NCBI GenBank assembly: GCA_022563215.1
Contig: JADFNT010000044.1
Span: 1 to 9,235 of the forward strand
Direction: 5' to 3'
DNA length: 9,235 nt
Source: Pseudomonadota bacterium
GTDB lineage: Bacteria > Pseudomonadota > Alphaproteobacteria > Rhodospirillales > Casp-alpha2
Position numbers and translations under genes: made by a program
Part shown: one piece after another, positions 7,791-9,235 of the stretch
Numbering within the stretch: the first letter of the stretch is position 1
Layout: each line of letters opens with the position of its first letter
The notes under the pieces: generated by a model
Database searches by the model: none
Told to the model about the DNA's origin: nothing
Seen by the model: the letters and a program-made list of their open reading frames with translations, nothing else

Positions 7791-8207
7791 TCAACGCGGC
7801 CCGCGCCGGGCGACGACCCGGCGGAGCGTCGCCACGATGGCGTCGGGCGGAGTGTCCTGCAACAACACCTCGGCGACGCCCATCTCCTTCAGGGCGTCGA
7901 CGTCGCCGTCGGGCATGACGCCGCCAACGACGACGCGGATGTCCGCCGCGCCCGTTTCCTTCAACTGGTCCAGGATATCGGGGATGATGGTCATGTGGGC
8001 GCCGGAAAGCAGGCTGACGCCCAAGACGTCCACGTCCTCCTGGACGGCGGCCTGGACGACCTCCCCGGGCGTCCGGTGGAGCCCGGTATAGACCACGTCC
8101 ATGCCGGCGTCGCGGAGCACGCGGGCGACGACCTTGATCCCGCGGTCGTGGCCGTCGAGGCCGACCTTGGCCAGCAGCACCCGGATGACGTCCGGTTCCT
8201 CGTTCAT
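7791..8207 (-). CDS. hcmB-like: B12-binding small subunit of acyl-CoA mutase
   Basis: A 138-residue flavodoxin-like cobalamin-binding domain as a free-standing protein. The base-off/His-on motif DxHxxG is present as DGHDRG (18-23) with axial ligand His20. SLLSGAH (about 65-71) and VGGVMP, which cradle the dimethylbenzimidazole tail, are also present. The length is that of HcmB-like beta subunits. It would form a heterotetramer with the large subunit at 3616-5367, which lacks this domain. The start is supported by GGAGG at 8218-8222, with 10 nt to the ATG. It is co-transcribed with the carbonic anhydrase-like gene upstream (16-nt gap) and the ligase downstream (9-nt gap). It is separated from its partner gene by the ligase and meaB, an unusual order but within one operon. 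Confidence 0.93.
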   Translation of the reverse strand: MNEEPDVIRVLLAKVGLDGHDRGIKVVARVLRDAGMDVVYTGLHRTPGEVVQAAVQEDVDVLGVSLLSGAHMTIIPDILDQLKETGAADIRVVVGGVMPDGDVDALKEMGVAEVLLQDTPPDAIVATLRRVVARRGPR

Positions 8208-8223
8208 GGGTCCGTTGCCTCCC

Positions 8224-8766
8224 CTATTCCTTGCCGACGACGCCGATATCGATTTTAAGGTACTCCTCGGCCATCTCCCAATATTCCGGCGGGACGCGCT
8301 CGATCATGTCGCGTTCCTGCTCGCCGCAGTCCCTCATGAACCGGGCCGGCGTCCCGGCCCAAAGCTGGCCCCCCTTGACGGTCTTGCCCGGCGGCACCAG
8401 GGCGCCGGCGGCGACCATGGCCCCCGTTTCGACCACCGCGCCGTCCATGATACAGGCCTGCATGCCGACGAAGCAGCCGTCCTCGAGGGTGCACGCATGG
8501 ATGACCGCCCCGTGCCCGATGGTCACGTTATCGCCGATGAAGGTGCCGTATTTTTGGCTGTCCACGTGGACGACGGTGAGGTCCTGGATGTTGACCCTGT
8601 GGCCGATGCGGATGACGTTCATGTCGCCCCTGACCAGGCAGCCCCACCAGATGTTGGTTTCGGCGCCGATTTCGACGTCGCCGATGACGGTGGCCGTCGG
8701 CGCCAGGAAGACGCTCGCATCGATGGTGGGCCAGGTGCCCTTGAAGGGCAGGATGTTGCCGGCCAT
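8224..8766 (-). CDS. gamma-class carbonic anhydrase-like left-handed beta-helix protein
   Basis: A 180-residue hexapeptide-repeat protein of the YrdA/PaaY/CaiE/CamH group. All gamma-carbonic-anhydrase active-site positions are recognisable: Arg46 and Asp48 (in VRGDMN), Gln61 (NIQD), and metal ligands His67 (VVHVD), His85 and His90 (IGHGAVIH). Their spacings equal those of Cam (Arg59, Asp61, Gln75, His81, His117, His122), except for a shorter loop between the first and second His. The acidic proton-shuttle loop of Cam is therefore absent, as in YrdA-type proteins, many of which lack CO2 hydration activity. Relatives occur in CoA-ester pathways (PaaY with phenylacetate, CaiE with carnitine), where PaaY acts as a thioesterase. 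This suggests, without proving, a housekeeping role for CoA esters. AGGAA lies 9 nt before the ATG, and the gene starts 16 nt after the hydrolase stop. Confidence 0.88.
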   Translation of the reverse strand: MAGNILPFKGTWPTIDASVFLAPTATVIGDVEIGAETNIWWGCLVRGDMNVIRIGHRVNIQDLTVVHVDSQKYGTFIGDNVTIGHGAVIHACTLEDGCFVGMQACIMDGAVVETGAMVAAGALVPPGKTVKGGQLWAGTPARFMRDCGEQERDMIERVPPEYWEMAEEYLKIDIGVVGKE

Positions 8767-8782
8767 GCGGTCCCTTTCCTTT

Positions 8783-9235
8783 TTAAGTCCCCAGCCAGTA
8801 GCGCATCACGGCGCTGACGGCGCGGGGCCTTTCCAACGGCGCCAGGTGGCCGCAGTCCTCGATGACCACCAGCGACACGCCCGGAATAGCCGCCGCCATT
8901 TCCTCATGCAAATGAAGGGGCGTCAAGGCGTCCTGGCGTCCGCACAGCACCAGCGCCGGGCAGGCGATCCTTTGCAGGTCCCCGAGCCCGTCGGGCCGGG
9001 ACATGATCGCCTTTTGCTGGCGGACATAGGCCTCGGGACCGACGTTCTCGGCCGAGGCCTTGATGACGGCGGTAATCTCCCCGTCATCGAGCCGGTCCTC
9101 GTGGATCAACAGCGGCATAAGCCTGGAGGTGACGCCGCGAAACTCGCCGAATTCAAGTTGATCGATGAAGGCCGAGCGTTGCTTTGTCTGTTCCGGGCTG
9201 TCGGCGCGGGCCGTGGTATCGAGAAGCGCCAGCCG
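8783..9235 (-). CDS. alpha/beta-fold hydrolase, C-terminal part (5' end outside window)
   Basis: The frame is open from the window edge for 150 residues to a TAA at 8783-8785. It should be annotated as 5'-partial; the Met at 9118 is internal, because the upstream codons (LALLDTTARADSPEQT and beyond) continue a typical lid region. The last strands show CPALVLCGRQDALTP, with the catalytic acid Asp, and EDCGHLAPLERP, with the catalytic His. The nucleophile elbow lies outside the window. The family includes esterases, enol-lactonases and some thioesterases. As the first visible gene of the mutase operon it may release the free acid from an ester, amide or lactone for the ligase, but the substrate cannot be read from the sequence. 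The gamma-carbonic-anhydrase-like gene follows after 16 nt. Confidence 0.88.
   Translation of the reverse strand, partial: RLALLDTTARADSPEQTKQRSAFIDQLEFGEFRGVTSRLMPLLIHEDRLDDGEITAVIKASAENVGPEAYVRQQKAIMSRPDGLGDLQRIACPALVLCGRQDALTPLHLHEEMAAAIPGVSLVVIEDCGHLAPLERPRAVSAVMRYWLGT

Noticed and set aside
9116..9118. ATG at 9118 as the start of the alpha/beta hydrolase
   Set aside because: The same frame continues open upstream for 39 codons to the window edge with hydrolase-like sequence; 111 residues would be too short for the fold.

Overview
The window is high-GC DNA, roughly two-thirds G+C in the large genes, and most likely alphaproteobacterial, probably a Rhodospirillales-type genome. The reasons are the codon use, a TPR-methyltransferase protein of a kind common in that group, a GTTC-N7-GTTC box of the alphaproteobacterial LexA type, and short inverted repeats built on GTCCGC. 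No rRNA, tRNA, CRISPR array or transposase is visible.

Left part (1-906): the last 25 codons of an unidentified gene, followed 4 nt later by a class I SAM-dependent methyltransferase. Middle part (907-3615): a compositionally different stretch with locally very low GC. It holds a small three-helix membrane protein (-), a divergent TPR-methyltransferase fusion (+), and two long intergenic regions. These carry inverted repeats of one apparent family, a strong sigma70-type promoter with no obvious gene behind it, an overlapping LexA-like box, a boxA-like element and an array of about eleven 11-bp tandem units.

Right part (3616-9235, all on the minus strand): a tightly packed operon. In transcription order it encodes an alpha/beta hydrolase (5' end outside the window), a gamma-class carbonic anhydrase-like protein, the separate B12-binding small subunit of an acyl-CoA mutase, a phenylacetate-CoA-ligase-family acyl-CoA synthetase, a MeaB-type GTPase chaperone and the mutase large subunit. 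Gaps are 16, 16, 9, -4 and 3 nt.

The most important reading is that the mutase is probably not methylmalonyl-CoA mutase. At the three substrate-specifying positions it has Leu111, Asp138 and Gln229. Methylmalonyl-CoA mutase has Tyr and Arg at the first and third. 2-hydroxyisobutyryl-CoA mutase HcmA has Ile90, Asp117 and Gln208. With the adjacent ligase, split small subunit and MeaB chaperone, the operon looks like a catabolic module. It would activate a short branched (probably 2-hydroxy) acid to its CoA thioester and rearrange the carbon skeleton, for example 2-hydroxyisobutyryl-CoA to 3-hydroxybutyryl-CoA. The hydrolase may release the acid from an ester or amide; the job of the carbonic anhydrase-like protein is unknown.
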